Of a stretch of 64,000 nucleotides of DNA, positions 1-13,100 are shown piece after piece. Positions within the stretch are counted from its first letter, which is position 1, and each line of letters opens with the position of its first letter. A program made the position numbers and the translations under genes. The stretch covers positions 62,001 through 126,000 of the forward strand of contig NW_013652540.1 in assembly GCF_000499385.1 (NCBI RefSeq). The letters run 5' to 3'. Below the pieces are notes generated by a model. That model was not told the origin of the DNA. It saw only the letters and a program-made list of their open reading frames with translations, and searched no databases. This stretch comes from Eimeria necatrix (lineage: Eukaryota > Apicomplexa > Conoidasida > Eucoccidiorida > Eimeriidae).

Positions 1-1175
1 GCCTAAGTTCACCGCTGCCCAAGTTCCCGTCCAGCGCAGGTGACTGTGGCTACCAAAGTGCATTCCGGCGGGAAGAATTCGGAGAAGGGAGGTCTAGGTC
101 ACTTTCCAAGGAATGCAACTGGAAACCCAACTCTGGAGGAACAAAACACAGTTGCAAACGCTTCTCAGTGCACTGCGCATACCAAGAAATATGCAGACGT
201 TTCAAAGCAGTTATCTTGGTCTCTAGCTCCGCTAGACGGCGGCGCCTCTGCAAGTTGGCCATTAATTTTTGAATACCTGAGAACAAGAGAATGGGCATCT
301 CTGCACAAAATGTGGACATATGCAGGCACTCCGGTGCTACTGTCACCCCGGCGCTCTGCTGCGGCTATGCTGAAGAACTGGATAGCCGGAGAGTCCTCTA
401 CGACTTAGAGGGTCGCACCTCCCTCTCCAGCCATAGTAACGTTGAAGCCTCAACAACATTTGAAAACGCGTAGCAGGGCGAAGAATCATAGCGTTTCCAG
501 ACATCCAGCCAAGCTCGCTGCGGGAGCCGCTAAGTTGGTCCAAGCTGATCCACCAAGCGAAAACGACATCGTGGGAGCAGACGTCATTTACCATGGACAC
601 CTGCCCTGCTCCTTGCTCTAGGTAACATCATCTCCCCTGGCCAGAGTTCAGGCTGCTAGACCGCCCCTAATCCGTGGTCAGAGGTGGTCCCTCACTGCGT
701 GGAGACTTCCTTCAATAGTAGTGAAGGATTTTAACGCCTCCATGCAGTTCACAAAGATGACGACGGGCTTGGCTACTGTTTTGATCCTCAGAAGCCACTG
801 ACCGTTCGCAACTATGATGAAACCAGCATCTAAACATGGCCGTCATCTCTGCTCGCATTTTACACGACGAAGTAAGCAAGCAGAGCTCCGGCTCACTAAT
901 AAACATTGATAATTCACCTAAACTAGATCCAAACATAGTTGGAGAGTGCATACAGAAGGCGCTCCTGGTATTCAAACGCCTGCAAGAGGCAGGCTGCCTC
1001 GTATTAAACCTTGTTCCACCTACTTGCTTACTGCGTTGGTGCAAAGCTGTATGCCACAGAAACAGTGCACGGTAGTTCAGGTTTACACTTAAAAAATGCC
1101 ACAGAAACAGTGCACGGTAGTTCAGGTTTACACTTGAAACACCAAAAAAGCAGTGACAATACAGTTCGTTTCTTC
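1..1175. other. gene-poor left edge
   Basis: I see no convincing coding exon here on either strand. The open frames are short and overlap each other on both strands with no family resemblance. It is probably the 3' flank of the large minus-strand gene that ends at 1176, or intergenic DNA. The one clear structure is a 45-bp tandem duplication at 1051-1140, listed separately. Confidence 0.5.
1051..1140. repeat. 45-bp tandem duplication, two copies
   Basis: Copy 1 is 1051-1095 and copy 2 is 1096-1140. Both start with atgccacagaaacagtgcac and differ only in the last few bases. The period is a multiple of three, so an open frame on the plus strand shows a 15-residue repeat, but there is no other sign that the stretch is coding. 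Confidence 0.9.
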
Positions 1176-4100
1176 CTAATCTTCTTCGGATGAAGACTCC
1201 GAAGGTAAAAGGGAGCGTTCATCAAATCTAACGGGAGATTTCCTCTTGCGGCCTCCACACTGAGTGTCGCTGTTTCCTTTGAGACAGCTTCGTGTTCCTT
1301 GAGCAGACAATGGGGGAGGCTCGTGAATGGATGCAGGCTCCCGAGCCAAGCGCCAGCGGGCAGTGGATTTGTCTTCAAGCGCATCACCACCTCCGTTTTC
1401 CGCCTGCTTTTCTTGATCTCTTATCTTAGAGTAATTAAGAAGTGCAAGAGAACTCTTGCGCGTGCGTTTCTTTACACATGCCTCACCGGCATCTCGCGTA
1501 GCCGGCACGGCGACCGCAGTTCTTCCTTCCGTAGGCTTTGCATCTGTCTCACTCGGCGGTGCATCCTCCTGCCTTTTGTACGAAGAAGCAGCCTTTGCTG
1601 CCTGAGTCGCACGCACAGCACAGACATTGCATATCCACTGCTGGATCCCAGCTATCAGCTGTTGCCGAGAATTCTGCGCGTATGACAGGTGAAGCCCTGC
1701 ATGAGTCATATACGCACTGAAATCCCAAGGAACACTAAATAGATAACACATCAACAGGTATTAGACCGGACGCAGTTCGTAGAACAGCTCACTGTGCACC
1801 CGCGCAGTAAGCCCTGTGCAGCAAGCTCTACGCAGCCAAATATCAGGAATTCAATAAGCCCCGGACATAGCTTTTCCGCCAGAAGTTCACAGAACACTCA
1901 CCATCTTCTCTTTCACTGGAGAAAGAAGAGCTTCAAACGACTCCTTGTCTAGGCAAAGCAGCAGTAGCTCAGTTCCAGCGACCACTGATGCCGTGCGTCG
2001 AGTGTTTCTAATGAGTGCCATTTCTCCGAAGTACTCGCCTCGTCCCTGTCTCGCGAGCTCGAGGAGCCCGCCATCATCTTGCGGCTTTTGGGTGATTGCC
2101 TCACCCCTGTATATAAAACATAGCATGTCGCCGTGGAACCCCATTTTAAAAACTGTCTGACCCTCCGAAAACTTCTCCACCTTACACGCCATAGCCACCG
2201 CGACAATCTGCTCCTCCGGCATGTCCCTTATCAGCCTAACTTTCTGAAGAAACGCCGTAGCTACAGGAACGAACAACTTGCGCTTTGTCAGCATGTCCTT
2301 AACCAAATCAAGAAACAGTTCTCTGTCGAGCACCCACAAGGCGCACTCGCTGCTGCTCTGCCGAGATCTTAACGTGCATTTTAGCTTCTCCCCTGACACT
2401 AGCTCCTCCAAACCAAAAAACTCTCCTGGGGCCAGAGACCGTAGCACCGAAATGCCAAAAAAACCCTGCAACAGCCGCCCGCAAATATTAACGACGCTTG
2501 ATGCATTCGCGCTGTAATGCAAGTAAGTAGCTCGGAGTTCACTAGCACCTGCTTCAAGACGATGTAAGCACATGCTGCTCCCGAACTACTTCGGGGTCGA
2601 TTTAGTTGCACGAGTCACCTATGGCTAAGCATCTGAGCTGCAAGCCCCCAGAGCGGGGTCCAAGCAGAGAGAGGTTGTCTGGAACTTAATGAAGACTTAC
2701 GGCTTGGGAAACTTCGAATTCCCCTGAGCTGCACCACATCAGAGCAGGGTCTGCACCTTCTTCCGCCACAGTAGCGGATGCAGGGAATACGTCACGTCTC
2801 ATGAGAGACGAGATGTACTTTTGCTGCTGCGGATTAAGAACTTGCAGTACGGGATCGTTTTTAATGGACTCAAGAAGCAAAAGCGTTTCGTTGGTGAAAG
2901 CCCGGTGATCGTCTCGCTGGACAACTGCAGGATCCTCATATGGGAGCGTTTCCTCTACCGGGTCACCTAGAACTGGTCCTTCGCCACCAGCTGTAGCTGC
3001 TTCAGACCCTGCATCTCCTCCAAAGAAGGCCCAAATCCTGTTACCCCATGAACGAAGCTCGGCTTCCTTCGCAGCAGCTTCCTCCGTTGACAGCTCACCT
3101 GCATATCAAAGACAGAACATAACTTTCCTGCCCAGTGTGATAAATTAGATGCGCACTACGCCAAAGAAACAAAACATTCGAAGCAAGAAAACAATCACTA
3201 TCCCGACTAGTGTTTGCCAGGTCATTGTGATTCGACACGAAGGCCATGCCACCCCAAGTGGTCCTTGTCGACAAGGTAAAACACAGCACTCCACCCTCAA
3301 ATGTGCCCATATGGATCTTTCAGGGCATTGCAACCACTGAAGGCAAAGCCTCACAGTTTGGAAACGGCATCGCCGTTCCCAGGTCCCCATTCGCGCTTCC
3401 ACCAAAAGTTTGCAATTCCTCTCGCTTTGTATGTCCTTTGGAGGATGTTTCAGTTGTATCTTTCGAAACGTTCACTAGTGCAATAGAGGCTGGAGTCTCC
3501 TGCGGTGAGGTACAGCCAGCCTCAACCACAGCAGATTTCTCTGCTCTCGCCAAGTACTGCGTTCCTCTATCCGCGAATGGTTGACAGTGGCGTGCGCAAC
3601 GTTCCTGTGATGATCCCATTTTTAAGTCTGCATCTGTTGCTTCTGTGAGCCCACCAGGCGCAGTGGTGTCCCCCGTCTGCTGTACAAGAAGACCAGAACT
3701 CCGCTTCCCAGCGGCTGCATCATTCTCAGCACCAGGCAAACGCAGGGAAGTGTAGAGTGTTCTGCCAAACGGTGTCACAGTCTCTAGTTCGTCGCCGCCT
3801 GCTAGCCTTGAAAAATTGACAGTGTCTTCCGAAAGGTCCGCACCGCCAGACGCGTGGGGCTGTGATTCGGGCATACACACTTCCCCATGCACTCCAATGA
3901 ATTCGTCATATGACGCTGGATTGTTGACGTGCGTTTTATCAGTGTCGATGGACGAAGTTTCCATCACATCAAGAAGTGGTGCCTCAGGTGTTTCTTCAAC
4001 AGAATCATTGGAGGACACAGAATCATCTTCTTTGGCATTGAGGATTCTTTGTCCACTACTAAGTAGCCACATTTCAATGTTGTCCGCTATTTCATGAAAT

Positions 4101-7100
4101 GACATCTGCCGTACAGGGAGCTCTAAGGGGTCCTCAACCAACTCATCAGAGTCCGGCACACGCAGAAGATGAGGGTCTATTTGGTGAGAGTTAAAATCTC
4201 CATTGTGGTATAAGCACTCTGACTCATCTCCCTGTGATGGGAAACAATCGTTTGGAGACCAACGAATTGGCTCCGTTTGCCCGCACAAGTGCAAAAGGAC
4301 TGTGGGCTCTCTCCGTAAGCCTTCGTCCTCGGGCAGCGGCGATTCTTCAAGACTCGTCTGCGATGTAGAGAGCGACTCGATCGGTTCATCCACTGAAGGC
4401 TTGCGAGATAGGGATAGCATTGATACCTGTGTTGCAGTGTTCTTGGCCGTAGCTACATCTTCCCCAACAACTGGCCTTGCTCGACCCTCTGGTGACGCCT
4501 CTGTCGGTTCACTAAGTTCAGAAGCTCGTGCAGAGACGCCCTCTATTGCAGCATTCTCTTCTTGGTGCTTATCGAAAGCCGCAGAAACCCAGGAGCCGAC
4601 GGCTGAAACAATTGCAGTCAGCCCTAATGGCTCTACAGAGCCAAATACGGAGGACGAAATGGATCCCAACGGCGCGCTGCCATGAAGCCTATCAGCATCT
4701 GCCGGAAGTGGCGTGTCGCTCGGTTCGTGTGGCCTTGGAGAGGGAACTGCTGCTACTACTTCCGCAGATACGCAGCCAGTTTCACCGCTGGAAGTTCCGC
4801 CAGCGCCTTCCCTTTCTGAGAGGGTAGACGGGCCTTCGGATGTGCAGTTGAGCTGATGTCGGTCTGAACTGTGCGTGGCTCCTTCCGTTGCGGCGTTTGA
4901 GTACAAGTTTAGAACCAACTCTGCAGGTGGAGGGGAATCACTCAACGATTTCGGAGGCTTCTGATTGCACCTAGGTGAACTAATGAGCGGCTGAATCGTT
5001 CCAGCTGCCTCTTCATCTGCCACTTCTGCAGCAGTATTGGAGCCACCGTCGCGCCCGGGACAGCTCTGCTCTTGCATCTTGTACGGCCAACTCTGCGCCA
5101 CTTGCTGGTTTTTTGCAACTCAGCTTTTGTGGCACTCAGGTCTGCAGATACAGACGCCACTGCTCAGCTCCGTCTCCATGCTTCGCATGACGGTGACATC
5201 GTCAATCAGCAGCAGGTCGTCATCAACATTTGCGGAACTCCAATGAAATTACCTCGGTGGAAGATACTGTTGTTCCCCCCAGTAATAGTTATCCTCTCAC
5301 TCTGCTGCAAGCAGACAAAATTGATAGGTGGTGCCAATGGCATGGCGGCTATTAGTTGGTTTTTGAAGGGAATGGTCGGGGAAGCTTTAACAAGCTTGTG
5401 AGCGCCAGCTCACTTCAGCCACTTAATCTAAAAACTCCTCAACCAACGCGCAGAAGCCCTCTTCTGCTCGTTTGTTTCCAACCATCAGCATTCGCTGCAC
5501 GCTTGTCCCATGACTAGGCCTCATGAAGGCACCCGTTCTCCTCCAGTGCCAGTGTCGACAGAAACCTTTTCCTCTGTTCCCACTGGCGTTCTTGCTTAAT
5601 AGCAGCTAGGCATGAACTTCGACTTCGTGACTGTGCAGGCCTCTATGGGCAGGTTCGCCAGGGCTCGCTGCTGTAAACTGATGGCCGGGACCGGCATGAG
5701 AGATTTTGCGACACGAATTAATTAATAGATTGGTTAGTTTGTTTATCTGTCCTGTGAGCATGTAAGCTGTCCGCGATGACAAATGCCGAGCTGCAGCCCA
5801 GCAGCATCATCGAACACACAGTTGACAACTGCGCCAGTGCATCGCTCCGACCTATGGGTCCTTCGAGATCTTCTGTTCATTTGATTGTGCACTTTTACTT
5901 GAATCTTTGAAAATAATCCGGTAGCACGGTGACCACTCTTACAGCCGCACATGGGCAGCCTTCCCGCATGCAGTGGCGCTCTTCATTCTCCAGGCTAGTG
6001 AGCCGCTGGAACAAACGCCAGCGCCTTCCCTTGTCCCGCTTGAAATAAATGCGCAATTTAAATAACTTCCCTCGCAGAGTTAGCTGGTTGACAGCTCATT
6101 TGTGTACTCACCTGCTTTTCAGCTCTATGGCCTGCTCTGTGAGCTCGCCACCACCAGAGGGCTGAAATAACTTTCCGCGAGTTCAAAACCACACGCGTGA
6201 TTTGCGCAACTAGGAGAGCCAAAATTTATGAGGCATGTAGTAGTTGTTACAAGGTATATTACAAGGTATAGGTGGGCAGAACAGAGCACCCCTCCTCCTC
6301 CCCACGAAACGTTTATGTCCGAACATGAATGGATTTCAGGTGTGTCCGTCAGATGGCATAGCAATGAGCTATTCCGCAAATTTATCTTACCTGACATGAG
6401 CCCAATGAGCGTAGACAAAGTAATGCGGTCGTCTGAGGAGTGGACCCTAAGTTAAGGCACGCGTAAAGGCAAAAACGAATTACTTCGCACAGTGCCTGTT
6501 TCGCACGAAGGTTGGCTAGTTTAGCTGGGCAAAAGTGGCTGCATGGAGATCTGGGGATGGCACCATTCCAGACAGCTGAAAGTAGCAATCCCCAGACAGA
6601 TGTGCGCACAAGGCCTTACTCACCCCTTGGTATATTCATCCCAGATGCTCTCAGCCTTGTCACTATCAACTCCAACGTTTGCACTCAAGCTGCAAACAGA
6701 GCAATTCAACATCCAGAAGGAAAGTGAAACGCGCCTGAACGCTGCAGCCCCTTTATGGGCCGTACTTTGATGCAGATGGATTAGGCTTTTGACAGCACAC
6801 CTCGTGAAGTTCTCCCTTGTGCATAAGTCCTTCCCTTCAATGCTTGCAATCTTCGAAAAAGCATTCAAGGCAGATCCATATATCTCAACGGCTCGAAGAT
6901 GGATTTCTGCTCCACTGGGCTCCACTCCTCTCGCGTTACGATATAGGTTGCCCACTACAAGGCGGCCCTTGATTGGGCGGCACAACTCGTCGAAGAGAGC
7001 ATCAATTTCTTGTTTTTGAAACCCTCGAATATTGCTCTTTTTAGTGAACGCGTAGAATTCCTGCTCATTCACCAGCAACCGCGCGCCCATGAGGCGCCAT

Positions 7101-10100
7101 CATTAAATATGTACAGGTTCCAAGAACAAATTCCGGCGCGAGTGGGTGTGGAAAGGCCCTAACTTAGCCAAATGTGCACACAACGCAAGAAAGGCACACG
7201 AATTAGTAGTGCACGACAACTGCTTTGGTGTTTAAATTACATCTGCATCCACAATGTCGCTCTTGTTCACATCCATCTCTGCAAATGCGTGAGCAAGTGA
7301 CCCATATTTGTTCTTAAATGTGCCGACAACAAGCTCCCTAAGACGATCGAGGTCGCCTGCTGTGATGGATACAGGAGCCCCGGAGCTTGTCATGGTTAGT
7401 GCCTTGTCTTTGTCCTTAGACACTTCTTTGCCGCCGGGTTTTTTCTTTTTCTTCTTCTTCTTCTCTTCATCAACGTGGCTTCCGCCACTATGTTCACTGT
7501 CTGTTTTGTGCGAGCTATCTGAAGACTTCTTCTTCTCTTTCTTCTCCTTGTATGCTTTCGCCTCCGCTTCATCCGACGTTCTCGTCAAGCTTCCTGTGCT
7601 GATTGCCTCATCTGGCTCCTCTGGTGAATCTTTAATGGAACTGGGAGTGTAAAAGGCACCTTGTGCCTTTGCGCTGAGAAGCCATGCCGGCATATCTACC
7701 TCCGGCGTCGAGTATGTGCTCTCCGCCTTTTGTAAAAATGCGTCTGCAAGGTGACCCAAATGTTTATCAAACTCAGCGCGGCCCAAATACAGCAACTGAA
7801 AACCAGCAATGCACAACGAGTTGAAAAATAATAGAATAGGTAGAATTCATTCATAATCTGTTAGACTGACGTTAAAGTGCCTAGATGGGTCGTTTCAGGT
7901 AGCACACCTTGACCTTTGTTTTCGCCACGCAGCTAGCAGTCCGAGGTTGGTTATTAATAAAACCGATTTCTCCTAAATAATCTCCTGCTTTCACCACTGC
8001 AATTTCCTTCCGTGGCTTGCCGGGCTCAGGTGACTTCTGAATAGAAGCCATCCCCTCAAGTACAATGTAGAACTTGTCTGCGGGATCGCCCTCATGCATA
8101 ATTATTTCACGTTCCCTTACTTCCTCGACCTGTTTCTCCCAGAGCACACAAAAAGAAGCTTTTCTTTACAAAGTAAGTGGCCAGGCAGACCACTTTTTCC
8201 TGGGTTCTTCCCTTCTTTGCTTAACTGGGACCCACTCCTTCTAGCCGTTATTTTTGCATCGCATGTTGGCACGGTTATGGCATGTGAAAAGTGCAGTCAC
8301 AACATGTAAGCACTGATACAGCAAAGGCTTTATGCTATGAAAAGGTTCACGGTGAATACAAGTACTTCTTGACTTGCTGACCTTGAATGCGCGTGCTAGG
8401 CCCTGAAGTTGTTCGACGCTCAGCAAGTTGATGACAGGGACACCAGAAAGGAGCTGCACCACTTGAGGCACCTCCTCCTCGCTCTGAACGCATTCACGAA
8501 GCCCTTTATGGAGAGTCTGCCAGAGGGGACTTGGAAACGCAATGAAATTGGTGGGGAAGGGAGCAGGCTCAATGGCCTTGTTCGTCTGTTCCCTCCTATA
8601 ATTATTTGCCTTGTCTTAGCCTTACCAACGGGGTGCTTTCTTCCTTCGCAATTATTCTCTTTACAAGTTTCTGGCTATACATTGACTTAGCATGCTCCAA
8701 AAAAGCAACGTGCATGTCACCCAACAGCTCTTCGAAGTCTGCGGCCTTCAGGGCGTACACCTGAGGTTTGGAGTTGCAAAGCAGCAAGCCCGTCATTACA
8801 GCGTGGCACTTAACGCAACCGTGCAAACCAGGCATATAGCTCATATATGATATATGTGAACCCAGCCAGGTGCCATCAAGCCATTTCACTCGGTATATAA
8901 GGAAAATACACTCATCGGCGGGTAGAGCATAGGACTAGAGCAGCAGAGGTACAGCTTGACATGAATCCTCTTTTTTGTATCAGTTTCGACGCTCAAGTAA
9001 TTTCCTTACGTAGACAGGCGTTAGGGCAATGACATAAGCAGTCCTCGGCTCGTGTTGGAGGATGGACATTTCTCCAAAAAATGACCCAGATGTCATTTCG
9101 GATATCTTTTGCATCTTGCCTGAGAGATATACAACTAGACAATGAAAATCATCCCTAAGTGAGAGGTGGGCAAACGCTATTAGTAAAGCCTCTGCGGTCT
9201 TGCATATTTATTGTAGCAGTCGCACTGGGTTTGTGGCTGACCGCAACCTAAATAAATCTCAGTGGAAACTGTTCCAGATTCCAAAACATAGAATTTGTCA
9301 GGAGCTTCGCCCTGCAGTACAATTGCTTGGTGTGGGCTGTATATTTCCAGGCTCATGCGCTGAGAAGAAGATCAAATCCGCGCAAGCAGGAAAATCGAAA
9401 ATGAATCATTTCGGGCCGAATCATTGATCCGCAAGATCTCCGTTCGTGGTATGATCTTGCATTTAGCTGGGGTGACACCCGCTTTCAAGCTGCATCTTGT
9501 TCGCACGATCGTTCAGGAAGGTTTGGCTAGGCAATCAATAAGCTCTTTACGCTCGGCTGATGGTAGCGAGCAACAGCTAAAATCAGTCGGTGGAACATTT
9601 TGCATGGAGGTGACGGAGGTGCTTACATTGCATATCTCATGCCTACGCTCTTTCGGCAGGTCTTTCAGCACTGGAAGTCCTTCTAGAAGCAAGTTGCATT
9701 CTTCCCTTGTCTGTAGCACCGCAACCAGCACAAGTCGAGAATGCCTCTACCACATATTATTTAGAGTTATAGAGTGTATGAGGTCGTATGAACCTCAAAG
9801 TAGCGTCGCGTTTAGAAACCTTTCAGCTGGAGTAAAGCTATACTGCAGTGGCAAACACTGTTCTCACATCAGAAGCCCACCCTTTCAGTGTCCTCCTGTA
9901 GTAGTCTTTCAATGAGATCATGATCGACAAGCGTCTTCTCTTGCGTCGGAATGGCAAGCGTCTCCTCCTGTGTCGGAATAGCCAGTGCTGTAGAGGTTAT
10001 CTGAGAGCTCTCAAGGCTCTCACCAAGGGAAGGTTTGTCTCCTCCTAAGTCTTCCTCCAAGGCTTCTGAGGGACTTCGAGAATTTGGATCGTCCTCCAAC

Positions 10101-13100
10101 GCATTCACGTGGCCAGCACGACTGTGCAAATTCATGATGCTGCAGTCCACCGTCGCAGAACGTCCACTACGCCTCCGAAACTCCATTTCCAACTTGCGTA
10201 AGACACTATAAAATACGTCGCTGTCAATGGACAGGACCTGAGAGCTCAGCAACAATGCTTCTAAATGACTTGTGCTGTATAACTACAGAAAATGAAGCGC
10301 TTCTACGAACAGCGTGTTAGTCTTCGTTCTCTCGAAATATTTGATGCACAATGGCACTGCCGTTCCGCATCAAGTGTACGCTCACAGTGCAGTCAGTTCG
10401 AGCTCTGACAGATGCAGTATGAGACCGGCCCTTGACCGTAGTAATATCACCAAAAAAGTCAAGGGACCGGAAAACACGGATCTCTACTTCGTCATCTATA
10501 TCCGCGAATCCGACTGCGGCAGCTTCTCCATCTTTAACCATCAGTACGCGGCTTGCCGTTTCACCCTGTTAAGGCCAAAAATCCTTTGCGCAGTATACAC
10601 GAGCTCAAAGGCCCTCCTAAAAAATGGACTTCAGTGCGGTCTAAACTCCGGTGTTTGAACCGGCGAGATTACATTCAGCTTAAGCTACAAGCTGGTTTTC
10701 AAAGCAAATCTAAGCGGCATGTGTAACAATGGACCTCAGGTACGGGTACTTACTTTGGTAATTATTTCCTCGCCTGAATGAAAAGTTTGCTTCCTGAAGG
10801 TCTGAGGGTTTGCATGTCACATTATATCAGGGGTGTCGACTCTATTTGAGACAATAGGAGTAAAACTTAGTCCAGCTATGCCGGGTGCAGCATGAGAGCA
10901 ATTGCTGTGCCAATGCCAGCAAAGCACTTCCAGTTGTGCAATGTCTAAAAAGAGTGGGCGTGCATAGTTTGCTTACTGCAGCGAGGCACCTTAGCAACTC
11001 AGGAGCAAGCTTATTGACAACTGGTACTTTCCGGAGTAATTTTTGGTAGTCCTCCACTTCACGCTGCCTTTGAACAGCCAGCCGCTGCAGTTGACCAGGA
11101 CAACAAAGAGCCTTTCACACCTTGGAGAAAAGAAAATGGCAGCACGCTGTCCATCACAGCACGCGGGGTTGTAGAATAGAAGTTGCTTGCAGCAACACTG
11201 CAGGTGCTTAGTGGAGTCTCTCACTTCGTAAGATCTCTCAAAAACGCTCCTGTCAAGAGAGTACAAAAACACATCTTCTGCTTGGTCTGCTTTGGCACAA
11301 GTTGCGTTTGGCATGCCTTCCATTATTTCTTCCGAGTAGAGCAGGCACGGTGCAGAGATGTTCTCGAGGAGTCTGTATTGTATGAAACCCTGCTCCAAAC
11401 AGTGCAAACAACACAAATGGAATTGAAGCATTGCGTGTTCAAGTGGACAGCAGTCAGAATTTGTAGAAATAATTGCAGCCACAAATATTTTTTTTTACTC
11501 CCGCAAATGACTGCACAGAGTACTGTGGTTCCTGCATACCGGCTGGAATATGTCAACTGATCCTTTGAGAATGACATACAGCGGACAATTGTGGTCTTCT
11601 TCCGCTTGAATGAGCTGGCCCTTTCCTACGGTGCGCGGCTTCATGTCTGCGATCATTGCCTTGCGATCCTCTGGGTACATACAATCCCACGGAGGCGAGT
11701 CAGCCAATACAGCATCAACCTGCGCTTCACTAGGGGTGAAGCCGAGGGCCTGGCGAGCAGCCGTATCTGCACACAAGTCAATAATGGGGAACTCACACAC
11801 AGACTGAGCCTTACTCACGGGAGCTCACCCATGTGCACTACGCGTTGCCTGCGAGGTAACACCAACATTTAGATCACAAGTCTCTCGTAAACGCAGTTTT
11901 CACGTAGTCTTGAGGTGCTGCACGTATTACAGTATATTTAACTTTTGCAGAAATAACGGGGATAGCAAAAAAATGTGAAGTTACGGGGAAGCGCCTATGT
12001 AGTTGGCATCTTCGGTATGCGGGGTGACAGTCAGCTGCAAGAACCGTACAGGTGAGCTTCTTGAAAGAAGAACGCCTGCAAATTTTTGCTTCTGGCTTTG
12101 GAGCTTTCGTTGTACCCGAGAACACATTCAGCACATTACTTAGCAAGTTAGTTGCGTCCTGCTCTACTCGCTCTACTTCTTCCCGGTCGACGTTGTCTGA
12201 GAGGACACGTACCACAGTACTTTTACGGTAGCGACAAAAAACATGGGCAATGCGAAGTGCCCTTTTCGATGTCTCCGAAAATCTTGGCCAGGCGCGAACA
12301 AAACGCTGGAATCGTCGAAGGCGTGGAAAAAAATGGAATGCCGGCGTACCTTCAAGCAAAAGCAAAACGTTCTCCCGTTGCAAACTGCCACGGTTAGATC
12401 TGCAACGAGACACAGCATTTCGAGCAAAAAAAGCAGTTAATGCAGGCTTTTTCAGCCTTTTGCCCCTTTCACGTAGAAAAACGGCAAGTTGTCGACGTGC
12501 ACATTGGCTTCCACGGACCTATCCATATCTCTCCAAAGAGCGTTGGCGCAGGACAGGATGATTCCAGCTTCTCCAGCAATTGTGACAAACTGCTCCTTGG
12601 TCACACGCCCATCTGGAGGGATTTTCGCGTCATTGAATGGCTGTTCTACGTCTCCAAATATCTAATTAGTGTCGCACGCGCAGCATTACCTACAAGGGTT
12701 CGACTGCCACAGGTGTCGCAGGTGCAACACCACCAAGAAACAGTACTAGAAGGCATTGAAGTACACAAACCCATTTGTGTGCTTCGCAAGAAAGTTGCTG
12801 CCATGCCCTAACTTTGTAAGATCTGGCACTGGGTATGGAGGTGAAAGCCTTTTAGACACGCATTCTCAAAACCAAACAAGAGAGTGCAATGCTTTCAAAT
12901 GCAAAGGTTTGGAAAATGCTAAAACCTGCCTCTTCGAGCCTTCGATGGAGCTCTGTCAAACTACACGTATCACCTAGAAGATTTTTGTAGAAGTTGCTGA
13001 GCACCAGCATGCCGTCGCAAGGGGCAGAAAGAGTATTGTAAAGATCATGCGTATCGCTAAATGGTAAATTCATGCCCAAGTCGTCGACAAAGTTGGCGAA

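Noticed and set aside
1887..3100. Regulatory part of a cGMP-dependent protein kinase (PKG)
   Set aside because: The tandem cNBDs look PKG-like, but the downstream exon shows no kinase motifs (no glycine loop, HRD or DFG), and EF-hand exons lie upstream on the same strand.
8925..8990. tRNA-like stretch (gggtagagcataggact)
   Set aside because: A D-arm-like string is present, but there is no T-arm GTTCRA in range and no anticodon or acceptor pairing. It is inside an intron of the cNBD gene.
10640..10700. Possible tRNA T-arm on the minus strand (gccggttcaaacaccgg)
   Set aside because: The stem can pair but position 61 is not C, the distance to any box A is too short, and no cloverleaf can be drawn.
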